Below, piece by piece: positions 8,872-16,886 of a DNA stretch of 64,000 bases. The translations under genes were made by a program, and so were the position numbers. Every line of letters begins with the position of its first letter. Position 1 is the stretch's first letter. This stretch comes from Caballeronia peredens (GTDB lineage: Bacteria; Pseudomonadota; Gammaproteobacteria; Burkholderiales; Burkholderiaceae): assembly GCA_001544595.2 (NCBI GenBank), contig FCOH02000006.1, positions 186,001-250,000 on the forward strand. The letters are read 5' to 3'. Below the pieces are notes generated by a model. The model saw only the letters and a list, made by a program, of their open reading frames with translations. It was not told the DNA's origin and searched no databases.

Positions 8872-9741
8872 GTGTTCTTTTCGAACTATCGACGAAGCGG
8901 ACGAAGCGGACGAAGCGTTGCCGCATGCGCGGCCTGCGCATTGTTGTGCTGGCCGGTCGCGACGCTAGCGGCGCAGACCACCGGCAATCAAGCGGCGAGT
9001 TCCGTCGATGTTGCGAGCGGCGCTTCGGCTCCCGGCATTCTTTCCGCCCAATCGCTTCCGCCGGACTTCAGCGGCGACGATCCCGAACACGTCCGGGACG
9101 CGCTCGCCGGCCATCCAGCGCCCGGCCAGCCGTCCTCGATCACGAGCCGCGTGCGCGCATTTCTTTCGCGTCCGTTTCGCAAGTGGGAACAGGGCGCGTC
9201 GGCCGCATCGGCTGCGAGCGGATCGCAAGCGCAACGGAATGCGCAGGCGGAGCGCACGTTCGTGTTTGTCATCCCCGTTTCATACGGCGTGCGCTTTCAG
9301 TCGAAGAAGAAAGTGCTCACCGTGAATGTTTCACTCTCGGCACCCGAGACGCCGGACGCCATTCTGCTGAAGCAGACGGTCAAGGGGCAAAGCGGCCGCA
9401 AGCTTGTCGTCGCGCCGGAAGCGAAAGCGAAGGGCTTCGTCCAGACCTTCGACGTCATCCAGTTGAAATCGGCAGGCAGTGCGAAGACCACGATCAACGG
9501 CCGCGCGGTGCTGCCGAATTTCGACCATAAACACGGCAATGGCGACTTCGCCATCGTGCTCATCTGCACGCTTGCGCCTCCGTATCTGATGGATGATGTC
9601 GAGCAGAGCGCCCCCACGGATGAAGAGCCCACCGACATCACGCGCAGAACGTCCACGTTGAACGGCAGCGTCGATGCTGCGTGGCTCATCGATCGCACGG
9701 ACGGCAGCATCGTGACGAAGCGCCTGCATCTCGTGAAATAG
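8872..9741 (+). CDS. exported protein of unknown function
   Basis: A 289-residue protein starting with GTG, supported by AGGAG 6 nt upstream. A signal peptide is clear: basic N-terminus, hydrophobic SVAACAACALLCWPVATLA, and cleavage probably after Ala-Ala near residue 34. The mature part has a disordered, Ser/Ala-rich first third and then a beta-rich domain (VFVIPVSYGVRFQSKKKVLTVNVSL) with no catalytic motif I recognise. The 5' end contains a 9-bp unit, GACGAAGCG, repeated three times in tandem and encoding Arg-Ser-Gly. The gene is convergent with the M81 metallopeptidase gene, only 14 bp apart. Function is unknown. Confidence 0.75.
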   Translation: MFFSNYRRSGRSGRSVAACAACALLCWPVATLAAQTTGNQAASSVDVASGASAPGILSAQSLPPDFSGDDPEHVRDALAGHPAPGQPSSITSRVRAFLSRPFRKWEQGASAASAASGSQAQRNAQAERTFVFVIPVSYGVRFQSKKKVLTVNVSLSAPETPDAILLKQTVKGQSGRKLVVAPEAKAKGFVQTFDVIQLKSAGSAKTTINGRAVLPNFDHKHGNGDFAIVLICTLAPPYLMDDVEQSAPTDEEPTDITRRTSTLNGSVDAAWLIDRTDGSIVTKRLHLVK

Positions 9742-9755
9742 CAGAGACGCTTCGA

Positions 9756-11237
9756 TCAATACTCTGCGTTTGTATCGAGTGGATAGACCGGGCGTTTCAG
9801 GTTGCCGAACGAGAACAAAGCGTAGTCGGAACTCGTGACGCCGCGGCTGTCGCATTCGACGAGTCCGCCCGATAACGGCACGAATACCGGACGGCAATAC
9901 ATACGCGATTTGAGGATCAGAAAGCGCGCAGTGGCCGGATTGATACCGACGCTTTCGAACACGCCCAGATCCCACGGCTCGTGTGTTCTTTCCGTCAAGA
10001 GGATGCGCGCGCTGTGCGTTTCGATGACGGCCGCACGTCCCATATAAGCGCGTTGCCCTGTATAAGTGGGGCCGCTGATGATGTACTCGCCATTCGTCAG
10101 CGCGCGCACGATGCCCGTTACTTCGAGCGGCGGCTTTCCGCGCGAGGCAACGCTCGCGAGCTTGTTGCCGATGCCGATCGTGACGCTCGCGCCCTCGCCC
10201 GCGGCATAGAGTTTCGCGACTGCGTCCGGATCACAAAACGGTCCGACGACGATGCCATCGAGCCCCTGTTTCAAGGCCTCTTCGAACGCATCGGTCGTAT
10301 CGCACGTTCCGCCCGACATGCAGTTGTCGCCGTGATCGAGCAGCAGCACGGGCTTGTTGGTCTCGCCGGCAAGCCGAGCGCCTTCGCTGATCGACTGTTC
10401 GAGCGGCGCGCTGCGATACACGAATCCGTCGCGGTCATCCCATATGAGACGCGCGATGCGGTCCGCTACTTCCTGTGCCTTCTCGCGTGCGCCGTTTGCG
10501 ACCACGACGACGCTCAAGCAAGGTGCTTCGATATCCGCGAGCGAAAAGCCCGCCAACACCGATACCGCGAGGACACCGTCATCTCGTTCCGCAGCGCGCG
10601 CCGCATCGACGGCACGCTTCATCACGCCTTCAGCCGTTGCGCTTCTGAGCGTGTGCGTCATGAGCGGCGGCTGCGCCCATGCGATCACGGGCTTTGCCCT
10701 GCCGTGTATCCGATCGAACAACAGACGCGCCGCATGTGCTCCGCTCTCATACATATCGACGTGCGGATAGGTCTTGAAGCTCACGATCACGTCCGCATGG
10801 TCGATCATTTTCTGCGTGACGTTCCCATGCAAATCGAGCGACACCGCGATGGGCGCACGCGGCAGCACACGACGTACACGCTCGAGCAGATCCCCTTCGC
10901 CATCGGAAGAATTCTCCGCGACCATCGCGCCGTGCAGATCGAGCATCACGGCATCGCAACCTTCAGCCGCTTCGATGATCGACGCGCAGATCGCATCATA
11001 GGCCGAGGCGGCCACGCGCCCGCTCGGATTCGCCGATGCGGATATCGGCGTGACGATGCTTGCGCCTTCGCGCTTCGCTGCATCAATGAACGCGGACATC
11101 GCCGTGCGCATTCCGGCGTTCTCGCGATAAGCGTCGTCGCCATAACAGGGACCATCGCGCCCGAAGGCTTCGAGCGGCGTCGCCACCGGCGAGAATGTAT
11201 TGGTCTCGTGGTTCATTCGCGCAATGAGAATCTTCAT
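9756..11237 (-). CDS. M81-family metallopeptidase (MlrC/microcystinase-like)
   Basis: A 493-residue protein with the MlrC N-terminal domain (zinc-binding motifs HETNTF near residue 10, LDLHGAMVAE, SLDLHGNVTQKM, YPHVDMYE) and the MlrC C-terminal domain from about residue 290 (LLLDHGDNCMSGGTCD). In microcystin-degrading bacteria MlrC cleaves the linear peptide at Adda; most family members have unknown amide substrates. The start MKILIARMNHE has GGAGAC upstream, so the longer frame is not used. It stands alone, with a possible operator in its promoter region at 11263-11280. Confidence 0.85.
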   Translation of the reverse strand: MKILIARMNHETNTFSPVATPLEAFGRDGPCYGDDAYRENAGMRTAMSAFIDAAKREGASIVTPISASANPSGRVAASAYDAICASIIEAAEGCDAVMLDLHGAMVAENSSDGEGDLLERVRRVLPRAPIAVSLDLHGNVTQKMIDHADVIVSFKTYPHVDMYESGAHAARLLFDRIHGRAKPVIAWAQPPLMTHTLRSATAEGVMKRAVDAARAAERDDGVLAVSVLAGFSLADIEAPCLSVVVVANGAREKAQEVADRIARLIWDDRDGFVYRSAPLEQSISEGARLAGETNKPVLLLDHGDNCMSGGTCDTTDAFEEALKQGLDGIVVGPFCDPDAVAKLYAAGEGASVTIGIGNKLASVASRGKPPLEVTGIVRALTNGEYIISGPTYTGQRAYMGRAAVIETHSARILLTERTHEPWDLGVFESVGINPATARFLILKSRMYCRPVFVPLSGGLVECDSRGVTSSDYALFSFGNLKRPVYPLDTNAEY

Positions 11238-11262
11238 GCGCTTGTCTCCCTGGATGGATGAA

Positions 11263-11280
11263 GTAGACAACTACGTCTAC
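11263..11280. promoter_or_regulatory. palindromic operator candidate upstream of the M81 gene
   Basis: GTAGAC-N6-GTCTAC, a perfect 6-bp inverted repeat 26 bp upstream of the M81 start codon. It resembles the spacing of GntR/FCD or TetR operators. No regulator is encoded next to it, so the binding protein is unknown. The rest of the 268-bp spacer up to 11505 shows nothing recognisable. Confidence 0.4.
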
Positions 11281-11505
11281 CTGCATCAACAAGATGATTG
11301 GCCGTTCGTATTCCTTCGCCCATGATACAGAGACGTACGCCCGTGCGAAACCGCATCCGCCCAAGCGTCTACAATTCAGAGTTGAACACTCGCCCAGGCG
11401 TCCTGCCTGATTGCATTTCAGCCCGTCAATTCCGGAGTTTTCGACACGATGCGAGGCGTCGCCGCCCCGATATACCGAGCGGATCGCACCACGCGGAGAA
11501 CGTGA

Positions 11506-13086
11506 ATGCCGCCCACTTTGAACGCCGTTCGCAAGACCGGACGCGTATTTGGCCGCCGGCTGATGCGACGCAACAGCACCGCAGCGATGCGCGTCGCCGA
11601 TGTGTTCTCGCGCGTGCCGATGCTTGCGGCGCTCATCGGCACGGCCATCGCCATCTCCATGGCCGTGCTGTCGTTCGCCGCGCTGTGGCAGGGACGCGCT
11701 CAGGCATTGCAAAACGCACATCAGGCATCGGCCAATCTGGTCGCCACGCTGAGCGCCGACATCACGCGCAACATCGAATCGAGCGATCTGTCCTTGCGCA
11801 CCATCGTGAGCGGCGCGAAGAATCCCGCGGTCATGACGCTTCCTCCCGACCTGCGCAAGCTCGTCCTGTTCGACGGCGCCACCGGGATGAACTATGTCGG
11901 CGGCGCGTTCATCATGAATCGCGAAGGCCGCATCGTTGTCGAGCGCGATCCGTCGGAACATGCGGACCTGCTCTTCAATGATCGCGACTACTTCAAGGTT
12001 CACGCCGATAACCCGGACATGGGCCTCTTCATATCCGGACCCTACGTTTCGCGGCTGCGTAGAGGCGCGGCGTCGCTCGCTATGAGCCGGCGCATCGATG
12101 CGCCGGACGGATCGTTCGCAGGCGTCGCGGTCATCGCGTTGAACGTCACGTATTTCAAGTCGCTGCTCGCGCGCGTGAACGTAGGGCGCGCCGGGTCGGT
12201 ATTCATCGTGCAACAGGACGGCGTGATGATCGCACGCAAGCCCGCATTGCCGGCGGACAGTTCGGGTTATGTCGCCCGGTCGCCGACTTTTGCCGCGATG
12301 AAGGACCAGGTATCCGGCTCTTACATCTCAACTTCGCCACTCGATGGCGTGCGGCGGCTCTACACCTTCCAGCGCGTGCCGGGCACGCATCTGATCGCGG
12401 CGGTCGCGCCTGCGGAAGAGGACGTCCTCGCCGGATGGCGGGAACGCAGCACCATGATCGGCGGCCTCACCCTGATGTTCGGAAGCGGCTTCATCGTCAT
12501 TTCATGGCTGCTGGCGATGTCATTGCGCTCGCGGGCCGTCGCGCAGGAGAAACTGCAACGGCTCGCGGGCACCGACGCTCTGACGGGTCTCTGCAACCGG
12601 CGCGCGCTCGACCGCCGGCTCGACGAAGAATGGCGGCGCGCACGACGCGCCGATCAGCCGATCTCCGTGCTCTTTGTCGATGTCGATCACTTCAAGCTCT
12701 ACAACGACACCTACGGGCACGCGATGGGCGACGATGCGCTCATCGCGGTGGCCGATTGTATTCAAAATTCCGTGAATCGTCCCGGCGATATCGTCGCGCG
12801 CTATGGCGGGGAGGAATTCGTGGTCGTGCTGCCGGCGGCCGCGGCAAGCGGTGCATTCACGTTCGCCGAGCGCCTGCGCGCGAAGGTGGAAGAACTCGCG
12901 GTCCCGAACAGTGCGGCGCCGAGAGGCGTGCTGACCATCAGCGTCGGTTGCGCCACGGCCTCGCCGCGGCAGAGCGACGATGCCCTCAAGCTGCTCAACA
13001 GCGCCGACGCTGCGCTCTATCTCGCCAAACGCGCCGGCCGGAATCGCGCAGTCCATGAGGACAGCGTCGCGAGCGGCAACGTTTGA
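11506..13086 (+). CDS. membrane diguanylate cyclase with periplasmic PDC/Cache sensor
   Basis: A 526-residue protein. One transmembrane helix (about residues 40-62) is followed by a periplasmic double-PDC/Cache-like sensor (about 65-325). A second helix (about 328-348) leads into a GGDEF domain. The catalytic signature GGEEF is intact at 434-438, and an RxxD inhibitory site (RPGD, 425-428) lies exactly five residues before it. It should therefore make c-di-GMP and be feedback-inhibited by it. FVDVDHFKLYNDTYGHAMGD is the metal/GTP region. GGAG 7 nt upstream supports the ATG. There is no EAL domain. The ligand of the sensor cannot be read. Confidence 0.92.
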   Translation: MPPTLNAVRKTGRVFGRRLMRRNSTAAMRVADVFSRVPMLAALIGTAIAISMAVLSFAALWQGRAQALQNAHQASANLVATLSADITRNIESSDLSLRTIVSGAKNPAVMTLPPDLRKLVLFDGATGMNYVGGAFIMNREGRIVVERDPSEHADLLFNDRDYFKVHADNPDMGLFISGPYVSRLRRGAASLAMSRRIDAPDGSFAGVAVIALNVTYFKSLLARVNVGRAGSVFIVQQDGVMIARKPALPADSSGYVARSPTFAAMKDQVSGSYISTSPLDGVRRLYTFQRVPGTHLIAAVAPAEEDVLAGWRERSTMIGGLTLMFGSGFIVISWLLAMSLRSRAVAQEKLQRLAGTDALTGLCNRRALDRRLDEEWRRARRADQPISVLFVDVDHFKLYNDTYGHAMGDDALIAVADCIQNSVNRPGDIVARYGGEEFVVVLPAAAASGAFTFAERLRAKVEELAVPNSAAPRGVLTISVGCATASPRQSDDALKLLNSADAALYLAKRAGRNRAVHEDSVASGNV

Positions 13087-13110
13087 AGCGCAACGCGTCA
13101 CCTCGCGCGT

Positions 13111-13150
13111 ATGATGCATGCAATCTGGCACTTTGCATGCATCATGCAAG
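13111..13150. repeat. perfect 13-bp inverted repeat of the GGCATT family, upstream of lysE-like gene
   Basis: ATGATGCATGCAA (13111-13123), a 9-nt spacer, then TTGCATGCATCAT (13133-13145). It ends just before the AAGGAGA ribosome site of the LysE gene. The right part GCATGCATCATGCAAG (13135-13150) recurs after the same gene at 13811-13826 with one mismatch. Confidence 0.75.
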
Positions 13151-13161
13151 GAGACAAATCA

Positions 13162-13806
13162 ATGACCGCATCCACTGCTGTACTCGCGATTCTGTTCTCG
13201 CTCCTGCTGGGCGCGATGATTCCCGGCCCGAGCTTCGTGATCGTGGCCCGCAATGCCATCGGCGTCTCGCGTGCCGACGGTCTGGCGACCGCGCTCGGCA
13301 TGGGCGTAGGCGGCATTTTCTTCGGCGGGATAGCGCTGGCCGGCCTGTACACGCTGCTTGTCGCCGTCGAATGGCTTTATATCGGGCTGAAAGTGGCTGG
13401 CGGGCTGTACCTGATTTATATCGCCTCGAAGATATGGCGCGGCGCCGCGCAGCCGATGCAAATGTCGATGCAGCGCGATGCGTCCGTACCGGCAGGTAAT
13501 GTACGCAAGTCGTTCTGGCTCGGCCTTTCGACGCAGCTGAGCAACCCGAAGACGGCGATCTGGTACGGCAGCATCTTTGCGGCGCTTCTGCCTCAGCATC
13601 CACCGCTTTGGTGCTACTTCGTGCTGCCTCCGATGGTGTTCGCGATCGAAACGGGCTGGTACACCATCGTCGCGCTGGGCTTCTCCAGCAGGCGCCCGCG
13701 CGAGATGTATCTCCGCGCGAAAAAGTGGATCGATCGCATCGCATCTAGCGTAATTGCGGCGCTCGGCTTGCGCCTCATCATGACGGCAGGCAAAGCTGGT
13801 TTGTGA
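13162..13806 (+). CDS. LysE/RhtB-family amino-acid exporter
   Basis: A 214-residue inner-membrane protein with about six hydrophobic segments. The family motif is near the N-terminus (LLGAMIPGPSFVIVARNAIG), followed by GLATALGMGVGG and the second-half FWLGLSTQLSNPKTAIWYGSIFAALLP. Relatives export lysine, arginine, threonine or homoserine lactone. The ATG at 13162 has a strong AAGGAGA site; the longer frame starts inside the upstream repeat and is not real. Related repeats flank both ends of the gene. Confidence 0.88.
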   Translation: MTASTAVLAILFSLLLGAMIPGPSFVIVARNAIGVSRADGLATALGMGVGGIFFGGIALAGLYTLLVAVEWLYIGLKVAGGLYLIYIASKIWRGAAQPMQMSMQRDASVPAGNVRKSFWLGLSTQLSNPKTAIWYGSIFAALLPQHPPLWCYFVLPPMVFAIETGWYTIVALGFSSRRPREMYLRAKKWIDRIASSVIAALGLRLIMTAGKAGL

Positions 13807-13810
13807 TGAA

Positions 13811-13849
13811 GCATGCATCACGCAAGTTGGCATTCGGCATTTTGAATGC
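13811..13849. repeat. dispersed GGCATT-family repeat after the LysE gene
   Basis: It starts 4 bp after the stop codon. It contains GCATGCATCACGCAAG and then a hairpin GCATTC-N8-GAATGC (13830-13849). The same hairpin layout occurs at 22739-22758. The remaining part of the 307-bp spacer, 13850-14113, upstream of the sigma-54 activator gene, shows no gene or clear promoter to me. Confidence 0.75.
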
Positions 13850-14113
13850 AAAGGACCGGACGCACGAATAGCGCATCGGGTCTCTCCATCACAGCGGCGT
13901 CCCTGCGTGCGCCCCTCCGGCGGGTGCTGTTTGCCGTTCAGTCATCGTCCGCTGCAAGTGGTCCTTCCTTTAAAGCGGTCGGCACCGAGACGCCACCCGC
14001 CACCTTTCGTTTCCCTGACGCACGTACGACGCGCCGCGCATTGGCGCAGGACTTGCTTTTCCAGGCGCTCGACCATCCGGCGTTTCGACCGGTACGCGCA
14101 CACGGAGGAGATG

Positions 14114-16048
14114 ATGCAAGACGACATCCGCGACATCGCGGCTTCCGATCATGAACGACAGAGCAACTGGCTGATTCCCTCGATTCGCAAGGCGCACGAG
14201 CGCTCGGAAACGTTTGGTCTGAATACGTCGACGTGCCCCGACTACGATGTCCTGACTCAAGGCGAATTGCTGCTCAAGCTCGAACAGAATCGCGTGCTGT
14301 GTGCGCACGCGACGCCGGTCATGGAGACGCTGCGCGAGCAGATCGTCAATACGCAAAGCATGATCGTGCTGACCGATGAGCAAGGCCTCATCCTTCACTC
14401 GACCGGCGACGACGACTTCCTCGCCCGCGCGGAGAAAGTCGCGCTCAGGGCCGGCGCGAACTGGGCCGAGCAACGGCAAGGCACCAACGCGATCGGGACC
14501 GCGATTGCCGAGCGCACGCCGACTGTCGTGCATGGCGATCAGCACTATCTAGCCGCCAATCGCTTCCTGACCTGTTCCAGCGTGCCGATTCTCGATCCCT
14601 ATGGCGAGCTGATCGGCGTACTCGACGTGACGGGCGACCATCGCAGCTACCATCGCCACACGATGGCGCTCGCGCGCATGTCCGTGCAGATGATCGAAAA
14701 CCACCTGTTTTCCAGCACTTTTCAGGGCATGCTGCAAATCGCGTTTCACAGTCGCCCCGAGTTTCTCGGCACGTTGATGGAAGGCATCATGGCCTTCACG
14801 GGCGATGGCCGTTTCCTGTCAGCCAATCGCAGCGCGCAGTTCCAGTTCGGGCTGCCGCTCACGGCGCTGCGCGCGCATACGCTCTCGTCACTCTTCGGAT
14901 TGACGAGCGCGCAATTGATCGATCGTTCGCGCGCGAGCCGCGAACCGCATACGACGCTCGATCTGAACAACGACGCCGTCGTGTGTGCGCGAGTCCGCTT
15001 GAATCGCTCGCCGATCTCGGATATGCCTGCCCCGTCGCTTCCCGCAAAAGCGGCGTCAAAGTCCACATCCCTCGACAAAACATCGAAACTGGCCTCTCTC
15101 GACACCGGCGACGCCAAAGTCTCCGCCGTGATCGGCAAGGTGCGCAAGGTCATCGGTAAGGACATACCGATCCTCATTACCGGCGAAACGGGCACCGGCA
15201 AGGAGTTGCTTGCGCAAGCCATTCACTGCGATTCGCCACGTCGCGCGGGGCCGTTCATCGCGGTGAACTGTGCGTCGATTCCGGAAAATCTGATCGAGTC
15301 GGAACTCTTCGGCTATGAAGAAGGCGCGTTCACAGGCGCAAAGCGCAAGGGTGCGGCGGGAAAACTCATGCAGGCCGACGGCGGCACGCTCTTTCTCGAC
15401 GAGATCGGCGACATGCCTTATCCGCTGCAAGTGCGTCTCTTGCGCGTATTGCAGGAACGCGTGATCGATCCGCTGGGTTCGAGCAAATCGATACCCGTCG
15501 ATGTCGCGATCATCTGCGCCACACACCGCAATTTGCGCGAGATGATTGCGCAGAATCGATTTCGCGAGGATTTGTATTACCGGCTTAATGGGCTCGTCGT
15601 CAAGCTGCCGCCATTACGCGAGCGCACGGACCTTGCCGCCGTGATCACGAAGATGCTCGACATGGTGAATGCCGAGGAAGCATGCGGCGTGCGCTTGTCC
15701 ATCGACGAAGATGTCATGCGACTCTTCGAGGATTATTCATGGCCGGGCAATTGTCGGCAATTGGGCAACTTGCTGCGCACGGCCGCCGCCATGGTCGACG
15801 AAGATGGTTGCATTCGTCGCGAACATCTGCCGGAAGACTTCTTCGAGGAAGCATTTAACGTGGATGCGCCCGAGCCTTGCGCTTCAACCGCGCTCGCTTC
15901 AGGCCGCCTGCAGGAAGTCACGGCGTCGGTAATCGCGGCGACGCTTGCCCGTCATCGCGGCAACGTATCCGCCGCCGCGCGCGCACTCGGGATCTCGCGA
16001 AATACGATCTATCGAAAATTGCACGTCTGTTCAACGACGGAGCAGTGA
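14114..16048 (+). CDS. sigma-54-dependent Fis-family activator (AcoR-like)
   Basis: A 644-residue bacterial enhancer-binding protein. An N-terminal GAF-type sensor domain (about residues 60-200) precedes the AAA+ domain, with Walker A GETGTGKE at 357-364, the sigma-54 contact loop GAFTGA at 404-409 and Walker B GGTLFLDEIGDM. The C-terminal Fis helix-turn-helix is RGNVSAAARALGISRNTIYRK. AcoR-type regulators switch on alcohol and acetoin catabolism, often quinoprotein alcohol dehydrogenases. Matching -24/-12 promoters lie before pqqA and the dehydrogenase just downstream. ATG 14114 is placed best behind GGAGG; ATG 14111 is adjacent. The open frame upstream of it is a shadow. Confidence 0.92.
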   Translation: MQDDIRDIAASDHERQSNWLIPSIRKAHERSETFGLNTSTCPDYDVLTQGELLLKLEQNRVLCAHATPVMETLREQIVNTQSMIVLTDEQGLILHSTGDDDFLARAEKVALRAGANWAEQRQGTNAIGTAIAERTPTVVHGDQHYLAANRFLTCSSVPILDPYGELIGVLDVTGDHRSYHRHTMALARMSVQMIENHLFSSTFQGMLQIAFHSRPEFLGTLMEGIMAFTGDGRFLSANRSAQFQFGLPLTALRAHTLSSLFGLTSAQLIDRSRASREPHTTLDLNNDAVVCARVRLNRSPISDMPAPSLPAKAASKSTSLDKTSKLASLDTGDAKVSAVIGKVRKVIGKDIPILITGETGTGKELLAQAIHCDSPRRAGPFIAVNCASIPENLIESELFGYEEGAFTGAKRKGAAGKLMQADGGTLFLDEIGDMPYPLQVRLLRVLQERVIDPLGSSKSIPVDVAIICATHRNLREMIAQNRFREDLYYRLNGLVVKLPPLRERTDLAAVITKMLDMVNAEEACGVRLSIDEDVMRLFEDYSWPGNCRQLGNLLRTAAAMVDEDGCIRREHLPEDFFEEAFNVDAPEPCASTALASGRLQEVTASVIAATLARHRGNVSAAARALGISRNTIYRKLHVCSTTEQ

Positions 16049-16154
16049 GTTGTTGCACGCGCTGTTCCACTTCGATACACGTGTGTCGCGCGCGGCTCCG
16101 CTTAGCGAAATAGAACTGAAAGCATCGGCTCTTTAAGCCTGGTGACGTCATTGA

Positions 16155-16170
16155 AGGCATGAAGCTTGCA
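16155..16170 (+). promoter_or_regulatory. sigma-54 promoter candidate for pqqA
   Basis: AGGCATGAAGCTTGCA fits the TGGCAC-N5-TTGCW pattern at both invariant pairs: GG at 16156-16157 and GC at 16168-16169, 12 bp apart as in the second site at 16817. It lies 62 bp before the pqqA start. The -24 box departs from consensus at two bases, so this is the weaker of the two sites. Confidence 0.5.
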
Positions 16171-16231
16171 TTTTCGACGACCGATTGCGAACGATTCGCG
16201 GTCATGACTCGAACCTTCAAGGAGATGAATG

Positions 16232-16306
16232 ATGCAATGGACCACACCGGCTTATACGGATATGCGTTTCGGCTTCGAGATCACGATGTATATCGCCACA
16301 CGCTGA
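16232..16306 (+). CDS. pqqA: PQQ precursor peptide PqqA
   Basis: A 24-residue peptide, MQWTTPAYTDMRFGFEITMY followed by IATR. It matches the PqqA pattern (W-x2-PAYTD-x-R-x-GFE-x-TMY). The glutamate and tyrosine separated by three residues in GFEITMY are the two residues joined by PqqE and turned into pyrroloquinoline quinone. AAGGAG lies 7 nt before the ATG; an adjacent ATG at 16229 would add one Met. It is too short for most gene callers. It is followed by a strong hairpin and then pqqD; no pqqB, C or E is present here. Confidence 0.92.
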   Translation: MQWTTPAYTDMRFGFEITMYIATR

Positions 16307-16320
16307 CGCTTCGATAAAGA

Positions 16321-16356
16321 CATGCCCGGGTTCGCTTCCGACCGAACCCGGGCATG
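16321..16356 (+). terminator. strong hairpin between pqqA and pqqD
   Basis: A perfect 14-bp stem (CATGCCCGGGTTCG pairing with CGAACCCGGGCATG) with an 8-nt loop. There is no T-tract, so it may be an attenuator or a 3'-end stabiliser that keeps pqqA mRNA more abundant than pqqD mRNA, as known in pqq operons where pqqA is expressed in excess. Confidence 0.7.
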
Positions 16357-16377
16357 CTCATCTACAGCCCCCTGAAA

Positions 16378-16659
16378 ATGAACCCGACAGTCGTGCGCGC
16401 GGACAAGCCCACGCGCCCGCGCTTGCGTGCGCCGTTGAGACTACATTGGCATGCCGACATGGGCACATGCGAAATCGTGCATGCGGGCGGCGCTGTCGAA
16501 TTGAATCGCAGCGCGGGCGAAATACTCGCTCGCTGCGACGGCACGCGCGAACTGGACGACATCATCGGTGAACTCGAAGCGCGCTTCGGCACATCGGGTC
16601 TTGCTGCGGATGTCTATCGCTTCATCGATGAAGCCCATCGTCTCGGCTGGCTCGACTGA
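16378..16659 (+). CDS. pqqD: PQQ biosynthesis peptide chaperone PqqD
   Basis: A 93-residue protein with the PqqD core: LRLHWHADMG, then VELNRSAGEILARCDGTRELDDIIGELEARFG, ending DVYRFIDEAHRLGWLD. PqqD binds the PqqA peptide and presents it to the radical-SAM enzyme PqqE. ATG 16378 was preferred because the in-frame ATG at 16354 lies inside the hairpin. In most genomes pqqD sits in pqqABCDE; here pqqA and pqqD are alone beside a dehydrogenase, so the other enzymes must be encoded elsewhere or the pair is a supplementary copy. Confidence 0.88.
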   Translation: MNPTVVRADKPTRPRLRAPLRLHWHADMGTCEIVHAGGAVELNRSAGEILARCDGTRELDDIIGELEARFGTSGLAADVYRFIDEAHRLGWLD

Positions 16660-16816
16660 TCATCGATCGAATCGACACTGTCACATCGGGCAACACACGA
16701 ACGTCTCACTGCTCCACGATGCAACACAGAAGAAGATATGTCGCCGCGCGCGGTAATGCATCGTCGTTCGGTCAATAGCCACATGCAGCAAGGAATGCGA
16801 GCGCTTGAAGCGACAA

Positions 16817-16832
16817 TGGCACACGACTTGCC
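16817..16832 (+). promoter_or_regulatory. sigma-54 promoter for the quinoprotein dehydrogenase
   Basis: TGGCACACGACTTGCC matches the consensus TGGCAC-N5-TTGC exactly, with GG and GC 12 bp apart. It lies 55 bp before the start codon, leaving a short untranslated leader with a GGAG site. It fits control by the AcoR-like activator encoded at 14114-16048. Confidence 0.82.
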
Positions 16833-16886
16833 TTGATCAGCGCGCAACCGTTTCGCATGCCTATATAGAAATTCCAGGAGACGACA

